Positions 6,850-7,306 of a stretch of 7,306 nt of DNA are shown piece after piece. The translations under genes were made by a program, and so were the position numbers. The stretch is from Solirubrobacterales bacterium (GTDB lineage: Bacteria; Actinomycetota; Thermoleophilia; Solirubrobacterales; Solirubrobacteraceae): assembly GCA_019240015.1 (NCBI GenBank), contig JAFAZB010000321.1:1-7306 (forward strand). The letters are read 5' to 3'. The first letter of the stretch is position 1. Each line of letters opens with the position of its first letter. The notes beneath the pieces are model-generated. The model saw only the letters and a list, made by a program, of their open reading frames with translations, searched no databases and was not told the DNA's origin.

Positions 6850-6877
6850 AAACCTTGACACGTCTGTGGCAAGGTTT
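6850..6877. promoter_or_regulatory. 28-bp inverted repeat upstream of metH (operator or 5' hairpin)
   Basis: AAACCTTGACAC (6850-6861) is opposed by GTGGCAAGGTTT (6866-6877) around GTCT: 11 of 12 positions pair, and the outer eight are perfect. The element ends 27 bases before the preferred metH ATG and would cover the alternative GTG at 6861. It is A/T-richer than its surroundings. It may be a dimeric repressor site or an mRNA leader hairpin controlling metH. The regulator is unknown, and no matching gene is in the window. Confidence 0.6.
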
Positions 6878-6903
6878 CGCCCGGTTAGCCGGGGGGAGCG
6901 CGC

Positions 6904-6920
6904 AGCCCGCTCAGCGGGCT
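6904..6920. terminator. 7-bp hairpin over the stop codon of the small membrane protein gene
   Basis: AGCCCGC and GCGGGCT form a perfect 7-bp stem around TCA, which on the minus strand is the TGA stop (6911-6913) of the small gene. No T-run follows on the minus strand. It could attenuate read-through into metH or protect an mRNA end. Confidence 0.4.
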
Positions 6921-7099
6921 TCGCCGCGCCTCGAGACCCACTCCGCTAGAGCCCGCAGCGGCGAGAGCAGGAAAGCCAGCAATCCGAGCAGCGCGGGCAG
7001 CAATGCCGCCAGCGCGAGCGCGACCGCGCTCAGCACTCCGATCACCGCTCCGACGGCGCCGGCGATCGTGTGCGCAAGCCCGTCGCGAAGGGATCTCAT
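6911..7099 (-). CDS. small hydrophobic membrane protein of unknown function
   Basis: A 62-residue frame starting MRSLRDGLAHTIAG and ending WVSRRGEAR. Residues 12 to 48 are almost wholly hydrophobic (GAVGAVIGVLSAVALALAALLPALLGLLAFLLSPL). A proline near the middle allows either one long helix or a tight two-helix hairpin. The ends are charged and the C-terminus is basic. About four-fifths of third positions are G or C, as in its neighbours. No clear Shine-Dalgarno precedes the ATG at 7099. A TTG at 7141 would add 14 residues without improving the case. It points the same way as metH, with 88 bases to the preferred metH start, so co-transcription is possible. I recognise no family. Chance is not excluded: high-GC DNA often gives Ala/Leu-rich open frames. 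Confidence 0.5.
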   Translation of the reverse strand: MRSLRDGLAHTIAGAVGAVIGVLSAVALALAALLPALLGLLAFLLSPLRALAEWVSRRGEAR

Positions 7100-7189
7100 C
7101 GAGCCGCATCGTACGCCGCCGCCGGTCCACGTCTCGACCAAGGTCTAGTTAACGAATCTGCGCCGGAAGTCGATGGGTCACCGATCTCG
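7100..7189. promoter_or_regulatory. divergent intergenic region, likely promoters for both sides
   Basis: This short gap separates the leftward small gene from the rightward partial gene, so promoters for both should be here. The only relatively A/T-rich patch is around 7143-7158, with the palindrome GTTAAC at 7148-7153. No confident -35/-10 pair can be read on either strand. Confidence 0.3.
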
Positions 7190-7306
7190 ATGAGTCCTGA
7201 ACCCGTGATGGGCGGTGCATTGGCGGGGCGGATCCGCGTCAGCCTGGGCGAGGAAGTCGCCTCCGGGGAGCTCGAGCGCGCGCGGACCCTGTGCGAGCTG
7301 TGTCGT
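7190..7306 (+). CDS. N-terminus of an unidentified protein, cut by the window edge (possibly GAF-type)
   Basis: From the ATG at 7190 the frame is open for 39 codons to the last base. It reads MSPEPVMGGALAGRIRVS and ends ELERARTLCELCR. The end resembles the opening helix of some actinobacterial GAF-domain regulators, where a similar leucine/cysteine-rich helix precedes the domain. That is a weak resemblance from memory. Internal starts at GTG 7205 and ATG 7208 are also possible, and no clear Shine-Dalgarno decides between them. It is transcribed away from the small membrane gene and metH. Function cannot be assigned from this fragment. Confidence 0.45.
   Translation, partial: MSPEPVMGGALAGRIRVSLGEEVASGELERARTLCELCR

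Noticed and set aside
4525..6858. A long open frame on the plus strand, antisense to metH, of more than 700 codons
   Set aside because: It is the mirror of the metH frame in very GC-rich DNA. Its product is Arg/Asp/Leu-rich with no recognisable domain, whereas metH on the other strand has every family motif.
6855..6860. TTGACA on the plus strand as a -35 box
   Set aside because: There is no -10-like hexamer 16-18 bases downstream (CGCCCG lies there), and the bases are part of the inverted repeat.
6823..6910. A cobalamin or SAM riboswitch before metH
   Set aside because: Only 88 bases separate the preferred start from the upstream gene, too short for a cobalamin riboswitch. No B12-box-like or SAM-box-like conserved core is visible; only the simple inverted repeat is present.

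Overview
The window is very GC-rich DNA with bacterial gene organisation. High GC at third codon positions, the GT4/UPF0104 membrane fusion, a secreted PKD protein and the type of cobalamin-dependent methionine synthase together suggest a high-GC actinobacterium, possibly of the Thermoleophilia/Solirubrobacterales type. That placement is an inference from style and protein flavour, not from a marker gene. I see no rRNA, tRNA, CRISPR array, transposase or phage gene.

Layout, left to right. (1) 1-1452 (+): the 3' part of a gene whose product joins the C-terminal end of a GT4-type glycosyltransferase to an 8-helix UPF0104/LPG-synthase-type membrane domain. (2) 1453-1629: an intergenic stretch with an 18-bp tandem duplication, an A-rich island and a possible -10 box, ending in a Shine-Dalgarno-like sequence that sets a TTG start. 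(3) 1630-2910 (+): a secreted protein that resembles the EXORDIUM/Phi-1 family, with an HExxE motif, eight cysteines, a Gly linker and a C-terminal PKD domain. (4) 2911-3243: a 333-bp gap between convergent genes, packed with palindromes and tandem duplications. (5) 3244-6822 (-): a full-length five-domain metH, with an 11/12-matched 28-bp inverted repeat just upstream. (6) 6911-7099 (-): a small, very hydrophobic protein upstream of and co-directional with metH. (7) 7190-7306 (+): the start of a divergent gene cut by the window edge.

The genes do not form one obvious pathway. The first two are cell-envelope or secreted functions. MetH is core one-carbon/methionine metabolism and may share a transcript with the small membrane protein. 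The most unusual DNA is around metH rather than in its protein. Its last codons and stop are duplicated in frame by a 36-bp repeat, its stop codon lies in an 18-bp perfect palindrome, and its start is preceded by the long inverted repeat.
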